DNA of 64,000 bases from DASUPK01 sp963819715 (GCA_963819715.1 CAWFXE010000002.1:1-64000); one strand, 5' to 3'. Shown: positions 8,174 through 18,472, counted from the first letter of the stretch. Numbers and translations are program-made. The notes: a model not told the origin generated them from the sequence alone.

Positions 8174-9184
8174 ATGAATTCGGCCGCCGCCACCGCCAGC
8201 GGAGTTTCTGCGAGCGCGGATGCGCTGGCGTCCCCGCCTGAGATTCGGTGGATGGAGTCGGTGACGGCGTGCTGTTCGGTCTCTGCGCCCTCGCGGCCCT
8301 ACTCGCGGTCGTCGCGTTGCTCCTGATCGCATATCAGGTGGCGCACGGCGCCACGGACTCGCGATCTCCAAGTTCGGCCTGGGATTCGTCGGCCAGTACG
8401 ACCTGGGCGCCCAACTTCGACCAGTTCGGAGCGGGCGCGCTCCTCTACGGCACCGCGGTCAGCTCCGCCATGGCGCTGCTGCTGGCGACGCCGATCGGCA
8501 TCGCGATCGGGCTCTTCCTCAGCCTGCTGGCGCCCCGCCGGGATCGCGCGCGGTCTTGGCGCCGCTGGTTGAAATGCTGGCGGCGATACCGAGCGTCATC
8601 CTCGGCTTCTGGGGCATTCTGATCCTCGCGCCGTTCGTCGCGGCCCATGTCGAGCCCTGGCTCCACGACAAGCTCGGCTTCCTCCCGATCTTCGGCACCC
8701 CCCAGACCACCGGGCGCGAGCATGTTCACCGCGGGCCTGATCTTGACCATCATGGTCGTGCCGATCATCGCCTCGCTCAGCCGCGACCTCTTTCTCGCCG
8801 TCCCGAGCGACGTGCAAGGAAGGCGCCGAGGCGCTCGGCGCGACCCGCTGGGAGATGGTGCGCGGGGTCGTGATTCCGGCAACCGCACCGGGGGTCGCCG
8901 CCGCGACGTTTCTCGGTCTCGGCCGCGCGGTCGGGGAGGCGATTGCGGTGTCGCAGGTGATTGGCGGCGGCTCGCAGATCCAAACGTCGCTGTTCGCTCC
9001 GGCCAACACGCTAGCGGCCAGGATCGCGGGCGAGTTTCTCGGTGCGACTGTCCACGCTGCACCAAGCCTCGCTCTTCTATCTGGCGGTGATCCTGCTCGT
9101 GATCGGCTTGCTCACGAACATCCTCGCGCAGTGGATCGGCAGGCGGTTCCAGTACCAGGCCACGGCGGGTGCCCCCCAGCATGA
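8174..9184 (+). pseudogene. pstC: Phosphate ABC permease PstC (copy 1), multiple frameshifts
   Basis: All parts of a PstC can be read in order but in alternating frames: FGLCALAALLAVVALLLIAYQ, then ISKFGLGFVGQ, TTWAPNFDQFGAGALLYGT, LAPLVEMLAAIPSVILGFWG, MFTAGLILTIMVVPIIASL, then EGAEALGATRWEMVRG and SLFYLAVILLVIGLLTNI. At least six single-base indels are needed (near 8250, 8365, 8395, 8545, 8707, 8817 and 9047). Several are one extra base beside a short run, for example an extra G at 8707. Residue conservation is intact, so sequencing or assembly error is more likely than decay. The end overlaps pstA as ATGA. Confidence 0.75.
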
Positions 9185-10120
9185 GCGACCGACCGCGAGC
9201 TCGAATCCGGCGTGGCGGGGATCACCAATTTCGATCCCACTGCTCCGCTCAAGGCGTCCGGAAACCTGCGCCGGCGGCAGTGGATCACCCGCCTCGCGGA
9301 GGGGGGAGCGACCGGCGCGGCGCTCCTGGCGGTTGGGGCGCTCGCGATCGTCGTCTACACGGTCGTCGCCCGCGGCGGGAGTGCGATCAGCGTGGAGTTT
9401 CCTCACCACGAACCCAGACCCGGTGACGCTGTCCGGGGGCGGCATCGCGCCTTACATCCTGGGCACGCTGTTGATCGTCACGCTCGCGACCGCGATCGCG
9501 ATGCCCGTCGGAGTCCTGATCGCCCTCTTCCTCACCGAGTTCGCGGACCGCCGGTCCGCCCGCGTTATCAGGACGATCTTCAACCTCCTCAACGGCCTTC
9601 CTTCGATCGTGATCGGGGTGTTCGTCTACGGCCTGATCGTCGCCACCACTCACCGTCAGAGCGGCTTCGCGGGATCCGTCGCTCTCAGCGATCATCATGT
9701 TGCCGCTGATCGCCCGCTCGTCCGAGGAGATACTGCTGCTGGTCCCAAAGAGCTTCCGCGAGGCTGCCGATGCGCTCGGCGTCAGCCGCTGGCGCGCGAT
9801 GGTGGGAGTGACGCTGCCGGCCGCGGCGGGCGGCATCCTCACGGGCACCGTTCTTGCCGTCGCCAGAGCCGCCGGGGAGACCGCGCCGCTGATCCTTGTC
9901 TCCTCGATCTTCAGCGGTAACGACATCGTTCTCAACCCGTTCGGTGAAGCGGTGCCCAACATACCGGTGTCAATCTTTCAGCTGTCGGAGCAGTCAGACC
10001 CCAACGGATACACACGCGCCTGGGGTGAAGCCCTCGTCCTCGTGACGTTGATCCTCGTGGCCAACGTGACGGCCAGGGCGATCCTGGCGCGCAGCCGTGC
10101 GAAAGCTGCAATCGCAATGA
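9181..10120 (+). pseudogene. pstA: Phosphate ABC permease PstA (copy 1), frameshifted
   Basis: The inner-membrane partner of PstC. Fragments in order: MSDRPRARIR, GITNFDPTAPLKASGNLRRR, ALLAVGALAIVVYTVVARGG; then after a shift near 9398 LTTNPDPVTLSGGGIAPYI and NLLNGLPSIVIGVFVYGLI; then after a shift near 9685 MLPLIARSSEEILLLVPKSF and ALGVSRWRAMVG. The EAA-type loop EAADALGVSRWRAMV is intact. An extra T at about 9398 and an extra G at about 9685 account for the main breaks. The pstB ATG (10117) overlaps the expected stop. Confidence 0.75.
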
Positions 10121-11032
10121 GCACATTCCGGTCATCCGAACAACGCACCTCCGGCGCCTCGGCCCCTCGCGCCCGGGTCCGGATTCGAACCGAGCCGTTG
10201 CCCGAGGGCAAACGGCGGCACGGTCGAGAGGTCCCCGGTCAATCGAACGGCGCGCCTCGGGGGACCGTCTTCGAGGCCACAGAACCTGACGGCCTGGTAC
10301 GGCGACGAAGAGGGCCCTGGCGGGCGTCGACCTGAAGGTCCCGCACAACCTGGTACGGCCCTCATCGGGCCTTCCGGCTGCGGCAAGACAACCTTTCTCC
10401 GCAGCCTGAATCGCATGAACGACTCCATTGCCGGCTTCAAGATCGATGGCCAGATCCTCTATCACGGCCACGACGTGTACGGCAGCGGCGCGAATCGGGT
10501 GGAGGTGCGCCGCCGCATCGGGATGGTCTTCCAGAAGCCGAATCCGTTTGCCAAGTCGATCTACGAGAACATCGCCTGGGCGCCGCGCAACCTCGGTATG
10601 AGGGCTGGCCTCGATGAGCGGGTCGAGCGCGCACTGCGTTCCGCCGCTCTTTGGGATGAAGTCAAGGATCGGCTGCGCGAGGGCGCGCTGGGCCTATCCG
10701 GCGGGCAGCAGCAGCGGCTCTGCATAGCTCGCGCGATCGCGATCGAGCCCGACGTACTGCTCCTGGACGAGCCCGCCTCGGCGCTCGACCCAATCGCCAC
10801 CGCGGCGATCGAGGATCTGATGCACACCCTCAAGGATCGCTACACGATCGTCATCGTCACGCACAACATGCAACAGGCTGCGCGAGTCGCCGATCGAACC
10901 GCATTCTTCACACTCGGCTCCATCGATGGCGAGCAGGTCGGGACGCTGGTCGAAGAGGGCGATACGGAGTCGATCTTCAACAAGCCGGCGCATCCGCAGA
11001 CCCGGGACTACATCTCGGGCCGCTTCGGTTGA
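10117..11032 (+). pseudogene. pstB: Phosphate ABC ATPase PstB (copy 1), frameshifted in N-terminal part
   Basis: From 10415 the frame is clean and gives most of PstB: IGMVFQKPNPFAKSIYENIA, the signature LSGGQQQRLCIARAIAI, Walker B VLLLDEPASALDP and the switch histidine in VIVTHNMQQA. The Walker A GPSGCGKTT is just upstream in the same frame. Before that, FEAT, NLTAWYGD and ALAGVDLKVPHNL are read in different frames, needing extra bases near 10257 and 10300 and a lost base near 10355. It would energise uptake through the first PstCA set. Confidence 0.8.
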
Positions 11033-11555
11033 GCCGCGCCCTGGCGGGCGGCCTCGTCTAGGAGCCTTTGACGGCGTCGCTCGAGACCTGCTCGAGGATG
11101 CGGCTGGCCGCACTGCCAGCAAAACGCGGCACCGCTGCTGTGTGGCGCTCCGCAGTTGGCGCACGCGCCGGCAGTGCCGGTCTGTTCCATTTGCGTGATG
11201 CGCTCTATTTCGTTGAGTTCGGCATCCACATCCTGAAGGGCCGCCGCGCGCTTGACGAGAACCTCAACCCGGATGTTGTTCCGGATTGCCATCTCGTACA
11301 CGAGTCCGCCGAGGTCCCACTGCATCTCCGCCACGCGCGCACTGAGCGCATCACGGCGCCGCTTCAGGTCGACCAACCCTTCTGTTTCCGGCGCCGTCGC
11401 GGCTGGACCAGTGGCCGTCGAGGCCGAGCCCCGCCGGAAGAGCCATTGCCCTGCGCGGACGAGCCGTTGGCCTTCGCGCTTGACGCTCCGCGTCCGCGTC
11501 CGCGGCCCACCAGCGCTCGCGGTGGCTTCACAACAAAGACCTCGGTGATCTTCAT
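11008..11555 (-). pseudogene. Zinc-ribbon coiled-coil protein, one frameshift
   Basis: The N-terminal frame (from ATG 11555, behind AGGAGAACC) reads MKITEVFVVKPPRAL and a low-complexity Gly/Ser/Arg linker. After a shift near 11440 the other frame reads LVDLKRRRDALSARVAEMQ, a helical coiled-coil stretch, and then a zinc ribbon CANCG-x11-CWQCG. Function unknown. It is the second gene of a leftward pair with the membrane zinc-ribbon protein and overlaps the end of pstB convergently by 25 bases. The intact piece from 11376 could be translated alone. Confidence 0.55.
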
Positions 11556-11583
11556 GGGCTCGGCCGGTTCTCCTGGCTGACGG

Positions 11584-12218
11584 TCACTGGCCGAAGAAAT
11601 CCCCGGTGAACTTGCCGTTCGTGTAACCCGCGCCGTGGCCAGGCTGACCGACGGTCACGGTAGGCGGGGGCAACGGCTGCGCCTCCCCGCTCGACGCGGA
11701 AGCGGCCGCGCCACCGGACTTTCCGGCGCCCTTCTTGGCGGAGCTGTCGGCAGCCGCGGTCGGTGCTGGTGGTTGCCGTTCCGCCGGTCGGCGCCGTTAC
11801 AACCTGCACGCCGGAATCTCCATTGGAGCCGGAGAGGTCCCCCGAACGCCCGATCAAAACGCCGGTCCCCATTGCAATCAGGAGGGTCGCGACGCCGGCG
11901 ATCAAGGCGCCGCTCGGCGAGAATCGAGATCGCTTCTTCGCTGCCCGGGCTTCCTTCGCTCTTGGGCTGTGGCGATGCGTCCATGACCGGCAGGCGCGAT
12001 GGGCCGCGGCGCTCTCCACACACGAGGCAGTACCGCTGGTCGCTTGCCAGCTCGGCCCCGCAGGAGGAGCACTTCCCGCCGGCGGCCAACGCCGTCCCGG
12101 CCTGAGCCAGACTTGCCGTAGTTGAGGCGGGCTTCCCCTGCTTCGAGGACTTCTGCTGCTTCGAGGACTTCTGCTGCTTCGAGGACTTCTGCTGCTTCGA
12201 GGTACTCGTCGCTTCCAC
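11584..12218 (-). pseudogene. Membrane-anchored zinc-ribbon protein with SKQQKS repeats, frameshifted
   Basis: From GTG 12218 (GGAGG upstream) the product has a Lys/Gln/Ser repeat tract, then a zinc ribbon CSSCGAELASDQRYCLVCGE, and after a shift near 11930 a membrane segment GALIAGVATLLIAMGTGVLI followed by an outer Ser/Thr/Gly-rich tail. A second shift near 11760 is needed to reach the natural end GDFFGQ at 11584. The role is unknown. Its zinc ribbon closely resembles that of the divergent phosphoesterase (shared DQRYC-x2-CG), which suggests a common partner. Confidence 0.55.
12141..12202. repeat. 18-bp tandem repeat (three full copies)
   Basis: The unit CTTCGAGGACTTCTGCTG repeats at 12141-12158, 12159-12176 and 12177-12194, with a partial fourth copy. 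On the minus strand it encodes SKQQKS repeats at the N-terminus of the zinc-ribbon membrane protein. The copies are identical, so the tract is prone to slippage. Confidence 0.9.
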
Positions 12219-12305
12219 CCGCTCACGACCTCCGTCGCCGTTGACTTCCTGGCACGCCACGAGGCCCCAAGGCGGGCGAATCGCACCGTCACGCCGGAGT
12301 ATCCG

Positions 12306-13980
12306 GTGCTCGAGGGGCAAGGTTGTAAACAAACCGTTTCCACGGACTCCGGATGTTCACAACTTCGTTCGCCGCCCGGCACGCGAGACTGCGGTGCACA
12401 TTGTCGCGAATCAGTCGCTCAGGAGCGCCTTGGCGGGGTTCCCGGTTTGGTTTGCGCGCAGTGCGCCACGCCGCTCATGGCCGATCAGCGCTATTGCGTG
12501 GAGTGTGGGACGCGCCGGCAACCGCTGCTCGCCGTACGTCGCCAACCTGATCGCTGCCCTGCAGCCTGAGGGCCTCGGCGGCAACGAGGCGGCGGTAGAG
12601 GGAACGCCCGATCCCGACGCCGAGGGCGGCTTCCGGATGCCGTCTCCGAAGGCCATCGCGGTCGCGATCATGGCGATGCTGGCGTTCGGCGTCGGCAATC
12701 GGAGCGATCACCAGCCGCTCGGGCTCGGCGCACCTTGCTGGTGCAGTCGATCCCGCCGGCCGAACCCGCGACCGCGAAGCTCCGCACCGGCCGTTGCGGC
12801 CGGCGCCGCAGCAGCCTGCTCGCCCGCCGCTGATTGTCCAGGCGCCGGCCGGCTGCGAGTCAGGCCTCCGCCCACCGCCCCGAGCAGCGACGACGCCCTC
12901 CGTGCCTTCGCGACTGCCCTGCCGCCGGTAAAGCACGTGTTCATGATCGTGCTCTCGAGCCAAGGGTTCAATCAAGCCTTCACGCCGACCTCGCCTGCAC
13001 CGTATCTCGCCACGACGCTTGACCTGCACAGGGTGAGCTTCTGTCGAACTACTACGGCGTGACGCAGGGAGAGCTGGCAAACGAGATCGCCCTGATGAGC
13101 GGCCAGGGTCCAAACAAGTCGACCGCTGCGGATTGCACGACCTACACGGACGTCACACCGGGAACGATCGACGCGACGGGACAGGTTCAGGGGGACGGCT
13201 GCGTCTATCCGTCTGCCACGGCGTCCCTCCCCGGGCAGCTCACAACCGCGGGCAAGACGTGGAAGGCCTACGCGGAGGACAGCGGCAATGGCGCCGCGTC
13301 CGGCCAGTCGACCACCTGTCGTCACCCCGCGCTCGGTCAGCCCGACAACGCGCATGACCCTCAACCGGGTGACGCCTATCGTGACCTGGCGGAACCCGTT
13401 CGTCTACTTCCACTCGGTGATCGATTCCCCAACGTGTGCCACGAACGTCGTCGGGCTAGATCAGCTGGCGCCCGATCTGCAGAGTGGACCGTCAGCTCCG
13501 TCGCTCTCATACATCGTGCCCAACCGGTGCCACGACGGCAGCGATACCCCCTGCGCCCCCGGTCAGCCCTCGGGGCTTCCCGCCGCGGACGCATTCCTGC
13601 AAGCGGTGGTACCCCAGATCATGGCTTCCCCCGCCTACAGCGATGGGGGGCTCATCATGATCACCTCCGACGAAGCGCCGGAGAGCGGCCCGAACGCGGA
13701 TCAAAGCGCCTGCTGCTTCAGGCCCGCCTATCTGAATCTGCCGCCCGAGTCGAGCTCTCCACTGGGTGGGCCCGTGAGCGTGACCGGAGGCGGCGGGCGC
13801 GTCGGCCTCCTGCTGCTCTCGCAGTACGTCCTCCCGGCCACGACCAGTCAGACGTACTACAACCACTTTTCCCTCCTGGCCAGCATCGAGGATCTCTTCG
13901 CCGTCCCGCGCGTCGGCTACGCGGCGGATCCAGCGGTCGCGGTGTTCGATTCATCCATCTACAACGGGCTCCAGGGGTAG
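12306..13980 (+). pseudogene. Zinc-ribbon/phosphoesterase fusion protein (PF04185-like), frameshifted
   Basis: Reading across frames gives a zinc ribbon (CAQCATPLMADQRYCVECG), one membrane segment (AIAVAIMAMLAFGV), an Ala/Pro-rich linker and a secreted phosphoesterase domain. That domain shows PVKHVFMIVLSSQGFNQAF, SPAPYLATTL, SNYYGVTQGELANEIALMSG and, in the last frame, YSDGGLIMITSDEAPE and LLLLSQYV with NHFSLLASIEDLF. Shifts lie near 12535, 12700, 13035 and 13330. The catalytic domain resembles bacterial phosphoesterases/acid phosphatases that free phosphate outside the cell, which fits the pst neighbours. The start is uncertain; GTG 12306 and TTG 12447 are candidates. Confidence 0.65.
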
Positions 13981-14044
13981 CGAGCAGGGCCTCGGCTGGC
14001 GCTTCCCGGCCACGCTCACCGGAGGCCGGCGCATTCAAACGAGG

Positions 14045-14071
14045 GGCGGCCGCGCCTATAGCGCGGCCGCC
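14045..14071 (+). terminator. Hairpin after the phosphoesterase gene
   Basis: An 11-bp perfect stem GGCGGCCGCGC / GCGCGGCCGCC surrounds a CTATA loop, 65 bases after the phosphoesterase stop. No T-run follows, so termination may be weak or factor-assisted. Confidence 0.6.
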
Positions 14072-14279
14072 GTCTCGAGAAAAGGAGTGCAAGCGCCGGT
14101 GAGAGCAACGCTTCTGCATTGATCCGTGGGAGGCGGACAAGCGCAGTCTCAACGGAGGCGATCCTGGGGTGTTGCGATCCTGTGTACGCGATGTAAACCA
14201 GCCGAGATGGGCTCCATGGGAGGGTCACGGTTTATTCGCAAACTCGTCACCTCAGGTAACGCCCGGGCGCGCGCCCGGC

Positions 14280-15293
14280 CGCAGAATTCCCAAGCGGATG
14301 CACGCCTCCCGGCGGAGACGCGCAGGTGGAAGCCCGGAAGGTGCCCAGCCGGGCGCCGCGCGTCTCGCCCGATCGGGCCGCCGGTTGCGGCGGCGGCTCT
14401 CCTTGCGGCGGTGCTCGCCACCCAGGGGGACGCGGTGCTCGTCGCGATCCTCGCCTGCCCGCCCTGGGTGATCGCGGGGGCGGCCTTCGCTCACCTGCTG
14501 ACACTCGCCCTGCGCACCGAGGCATGGCGGACGGTTCTGCGCGGCGCCGGCGGCGGCGGGCTCGACTCCCGAACCCTGCACGCCGCGAACGCCGGATCGT
14601 TCCTGGTCGGCACGCTGCAGGGCAGCGCGGCGCTCGCCACTCGCATCGCGCTGATCCGGCGCCTCGGCGGGGACGTGCCCCAAGCGTCTCCCAGATCGCC
14701 CTCGCGGACGCGCCGATCTTCACGCTCGAGATCGGCACCTCCGCCCTGCTCGCTGCGCTGGCATCGACCGCGGTCAGCGCGATCCCCGCCTGGGTGCCGT
14801 GGTTGATGCTGCTGGGTGCGGGCGCGGTGCTTGCCGGTTTGCGGTTCGCACACCACCACTTCAGGCAACACCGCCTCGCCGCGGGGCTGGGGGTGCTCGC
14901 CCTCCTCGGCTCGCAACCGGCTGGCCCTCGCCGTTGGGGCCTTCACCTGCATGGCTCTGCTCCGGACCTGGCTCGTCCTCGCCGGCTTCGGTCTGCCGTC
15001 GGCCCCCACCGACACTGCGCTCGTACTCTTCTCGATGGGCGCGATCGGGCTGCTTCCGATCGGGGTCGGCACGGCCCCGACCGCGACAGTCGCCGCGCTC
15101 GGGGCCACGGACCTGGCCGGCGCCACCGCGGCCGGGATGGTTGTGGGCACTTCGACCGTTCTGGCGGTCGCGATCTACGCGGGCCTCTGCTGGACCTGGA
15201 GGACCATCCGCCCCGGCCGAGGAGCCCGAGCTGGCCGAAGTCGTGCCTCTGCGAGCGGCCCAGCGAGAGACCGAATTCGACCTCGCTGCCTGA
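14280..15293 (+). pseudogene. Flippase-like integral membrane protein (UPF0104/LPG_synthase_TM type), frameshifted
   Basis: Hydrophobic segments run across three frames: AAAALLAAVLATQGDAVLV, VIAGAAFAHLLTLALRTEAW and SFLVGTLQGSAALATRIALI; after a shift near 14687 IFTLEIGTSALLAALAS; after about 14925 ALAVGAFTCMALLRTWLVLA and LVLFSMGAIGLLPIGVG; and a soluble end AEVVPLRAAQRETEFDLAA. The pattern resembles lysylphosphatidylglycerol-synthase-like flippases, but that is a weak family call. The start is unclear. The breaks are single-base and belong to the local frameshift cluster. Confidence 0.5.
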
Positions 15294-15347
15294 CGTTCAC
15301 AAGCGCTTGACGCGCTCATCCTCCGTGGTGACACCATGACCTGGTAG

Positions 15348-16838
15348 ATGTCAATGGCCGGAGGCAACCGGACGCCTGAATCGGCCGCACTCCGGTTGCA
15401 CGATGCGATCGCCGGGCTTCGCCGAGACGTCGCTCGAGAGGGCGGGGAGATCTTCGATCGCTGGCGGCCTCGCATTGAGCGTGAGGAGTTCCTGTGGAGC
15501 GCCCGGAATCTCGCCTACTACCTGGCGCTCCGCCACCACGACCTGCGGGAGATCCAGGTCGAACTCATGCCGCTGGGACTCTCCTCGCTGGGACGGTGCG
15601 AGGCCCGGGTCCTCCCCAACCTGAACGCAGTGCTGGCGGCGCTGGACGCCCTCTGCGGGACGCCGGGCGAGAGCTCCGCCGCCGCGGACACGGAGGCGTT
15701 CTTCCGCGGTCACGAGCTGCTGCGCGCCCAGACGGAGGCCGTTCTCGGCCCCACTCCGGCGCACCGAGCCGTCCGGGTGATGGTGACGCTGCCGAGCGAG
15801 GCGGCGGCTTCCTACAACCTGGTCCGCCGGCTGGTCTTCGGGGGAATGGACGTCGCCCGGATCAACTGCGCCCACGACGGCGCGCCCGCCTGGAGGGCGC
15901 ATGGCCGAGCACGTTCGCACCGCAGCCCAGGAGACCGGCCGCTCGTGCCGCGTCTGCTTCGACCTGAGCGGCCCGCGGTCGCGGATTGTGTCGACGACCG
16001 TCCCGCATGGAGAGCGCGTTCATCGCGATGACCGGTTGCTGATGACTGCGTCGCCGGTACCCATCGTGAGGGAATGGGAGCTTCAGTTCGAGTGCTCCCT
16101 CCCCGAGGCCCTGGCCCGTCTGGAGGAGGGCGACGAGGTCTGGATCAATGAGGGACGTCTCGGTGCCGAGGTCGAGCGGCGCCTCGAGTATGGAGTCCTG
16201 CTTCGGGTCACCGAGGCCCGCGAGAAGGGAGAGCACCTGAGGGCCGAAAAGGGACTGAACTTCCCGACCGTTGAATTGGCGGTCGACCCCCTCACCGACG
16301 CGGACCTGCGCGCCCTGGACGCTGTCGCTCCCATCGCCGATCTCATCGGGTATTCGTTCGTACAGAGACCGGAGGACATCGCGCGCCTTCAGGAGGAGCT
16401 GACCGCGCGTGGCGCGGCCTCGGTCGGGCTTGATTGCGAAGGTGGAGACGAGCCTCGCCGTCGCCAACCTGCCGGAGCTGATCGTGCAGGGTGCCGGGCG
16501 GCAGCCCCTGGCGATCATGATCGCGAGGGGTGATCTGGCCGTGGAGGTCGGCAGCAGGCGGATGGCCGAAATCCAGGAAGAGCTGCTCTGGCTCTGCGAG
16601 GCGGCCCACGTGCCGGTCATCTGGGCAACCCAGGTCCTCGACAACTTCGTCAAGAAGGGGGCCCGCCACCGCGCCGAGCTCACCGACGCCGCGATGGCCG
16701 AGCGGGCCGAGTGCGTGATGCTCAACAAGGGTCCCTATGCCGAGCGACGCCGTCCGGCTCCTCGACGACGTCCTCGGCCGCATGGAGGGACACCAGTTCA
16801 AGAAGACCTCGCGGATGCGGGCGCTTCGCTCCTGGTGA
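15348..16838 (+). pseudogene. Pyruvate-kinase-like protein with N-terminal extension, frameshifted
   Basis: Residues 1-130 form an extra helical region with no family I recognise. Then comes a pyruvate-kinase barrel: VMVTLPSEAAASYNLVRRLV, GGMDVARINCAHDG, (shift near 15895) CFDLSGPRSRI, EKGLNFPTVEL, (shift near 16420) LIAKVETSLAVANLPEL, IARGDLAVEVG and VIWATQVLDNFVKKG, then (shift near 16745) AVRLLDDVLGRMEGHQ. The Lys of IAKVE and the GDLAVE metal/substrate loop are conserved. A separate C-terminal PK domain is absent. It ends five bases before the convergent phoU stop. Confidence 0.65.
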
Positions 16839-16842
16839 TCGG

Positions 16843-17544
16843 CTAGCCCGAGGGCAGCGGGGCCTGGCCGGGGTGCGAGGCGTCCTCGAACTCCCGGAAG
16901 AGGCCCGTCACGACGAATGCCACCTGCTCGCCGATGTCGACGGCGTTGTCGCCGATCCGCTCCAGGGCGCGCGCCACGAGCATCATCGTCATCGCCCATT
17001 CGCGCACGTCGACGTCGTCGCCGACCTGGACCGCGATCTTGAAGCACTCCTTGTTCAGGTTGTCGATCAGATCGTCCTGGCGGACGAGGTCGCGCGCCAG
17101 CTCGACGTCCCGGCCCTCGAAGGCCTTCTTCGCCTGTGAGAGCATCGAACGGCCCTGCTTGCCCATCAACACGATCCGATCGACCATCTCGTCGTGGACC
17201 GGGGCGTCATTCCCCGTCAGCGGGATCACCTTGGAGATGTTCACGCACTGATCGCCCATGCGCTCGATCGAGTGCATGACGTGAAGGAGCGCGGAGATCA
17301 GCCGAAGATCGGTCGCGACCGGGGCCTGCGTCGCCAGCAGCGTCAGAATCTCCTGATGCACCTCCAGGTAGCGGCCGTCGATCCGGTCGTCGTCGGCGAT
17401 CACCAGCTCGGCGAGCTCCATGTCCTGGTGCTGGACGGCCTCCATCGTGCGGTCGAGCGAGGCGATGACGAGATCGAGGCCGCCGAGGCAATTCTTCTCG
17501 AGTGCATCGAGCTGGTCCTGGTAGTGCATGCGTGCCTCGGGCAT
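16843..17544 (-). CDS. phoU: Phosphate signalling protein PhoU
   Basis: A 233-residue all-helical PhoU with two repeats. Each carries a metal-binding acidic signature: ADDDRIDGRYLEVHQE in the first half and RQDDLIDNLNKECF in the second. PhoU couples Pst transport to the PhoR/PhoB kinase system and limits uptake when phosphate is plentiful. The ATG at 17544 overlaps the pstB stop as ATGA; MHYQDQ at 17529 is an alternative start. It is the last gene of the pstS-C-A-B-phoU operon. Confidence 0.95.
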   Translation of the reverse strand: MPEARMHYQDQLDALEKNCLGGLDLVIASLDRTMEAVQHQDMELAELVIADDDRIDGRYLEVHQEILTLLATQAPVATDLRLISALLHVMHSIERMGDQCVNISKVIPLTGNDAPVHDEMVDRIVLMGKQGRSMLSQAKKAFEGRDVELARDLVRQDDLIDNLNKECFKIAVQVGDDVDVREWAMTMMLVARALERIGDNAVDIGEQVAFVVTGLFREFEDASHPGQAPLPSG

Positions 17545-18434
17545 CAGCCGAACCTCCCGCTGACGTAGTCCTCCGTCTCCTTCTTGGACGGCGTCGTGAA
17601 CATCTTCTCGGTCACATCCATCTCGACCAGCCGGCCCGGCTTGCCCGCCGCCTCGAGGTTGAAGAAGGCGGTGACGTCGCTGGCGCGGGCCGCCTGCTGC
17701 ATGTTGTGGGTGACGATCACGATCGTGTAGCGGTGCTTCAGGTCCTCGATCAGGTCCTCGACGGCGAGGGTCGCAACCGGGTCGAGAGCGGAGCAGGGCT
17801 CGTCCATCAGCAGGACCTCCGGCTCGACTGCGATCGCGCGGGCGATGCAGAGCCGCTGCTGCTGTCCGCCGGAGAGACCCGACCCCTGCTTGTCGAGGCG
17901 GTCCTTGACCTCCTCCCAGAGGTGGGCGCCGCGCAGGGACTTCTCCACGATCTCGTTCTTCTCGGACTTCGAGATGCCCTTGCGGTTGAGGGTCAGGCCG
18001 GCAGCGACGTTCTCGTAGATCGACATCGTCGGAAACGGGTTGGGGGCCTGGAAGACCATCCCGACCATCCGGCGGACCTCCACCGGATCCACGTTCGGTG
18101 CGTAGATGTTCTGGTCGTCGAGTGAGACCTCGCCCTCGACGCGAGCGCCGGGGGTGAGCTCATGCATCCGGTTGAGGGATCGCAACACGGTGGTCTTGCC
18201 GCAGCCCGAGGAGCCGATCAGCGCCGTCACCTGGTTCGGCTCGACCGTCATCGTCACGTCCTGAACGGCATGGAAGTCCCCGTAGTAGAGATCGACGCCG
18301 TTGACGTTGAAGCGCTTCGCCACGCGCTCGACCTTATCGGGACCCCGCCCCACGGCCTTCCTGGCGGCGCTCGCGAGATCGCTGGCCAGCGATGCGCCCC
18401 GCTTCTGCTTGGTCTTGTCGGCTGTTTCGGGCAT
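17544..18434 (-). CDS. pstB: Phosphate ABC transporter ATPase PstB (copy 2)
   Basis: An intact 296-residue PstB. Walker A is IGSSGCGKTTVL, the Q-loop region is MVGMVFQAPNPFPTMSIYEN, the signature is LSGGQQQRLCIARAIAV and Walker B is VLLMDEPCSALDP; the end is YVSGRFG. About 45 basic residues precede the usual start, an N-terminal extension. ATG 18434 has AGGAGGAAG immediately upstream; in-frame ATG 18455 is an alternative. It is cytoplasmic and drives PstCA phosphate import. Confidence 0.95.
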   Translation of the reverse strand: MPETADKTKQKRGASLASDLASAARKAVGRGPDKVERVAKRFNVNGVDLYYGDFHAVQDVTMTVEPNQVTALIGSSGCGKTTVLRSLNRMHELTPGARVEGEVSLDDQNIYAPNVDPVEVRRMVGMVFQAPNPFPTMSIYENVAAGLTLNRKGISKSEKNEIVEKSLRGAHLWEEVKDRLDKQGSGLSGGQQQRLCIARAIAVEPEVLLMDEPCSALDPVATLAVEDLIEDLKHRYTIVIVTHNMQQAARASDVTAFFNLEAAGKPGRLVEMDVTEKMFTTPSKKETEDYVSGRFG

Positions 18435-18472
18435 CTTCCTCCTGTCGCTGGGCATTCTCAGTCTCAAGTTCT

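Noticed and set aside
7893..11032. Programmed frameshifting as an explanation for the broken pst genes
   Set aside because: The breaks are too many, of both signs and without a common slippery site or downstream structure.
12141..12202. Tandem repeats considered as a CRISPR array or integration site
   Set aside because: The copies are contiguous with no spacers and are in frame in a coding region.
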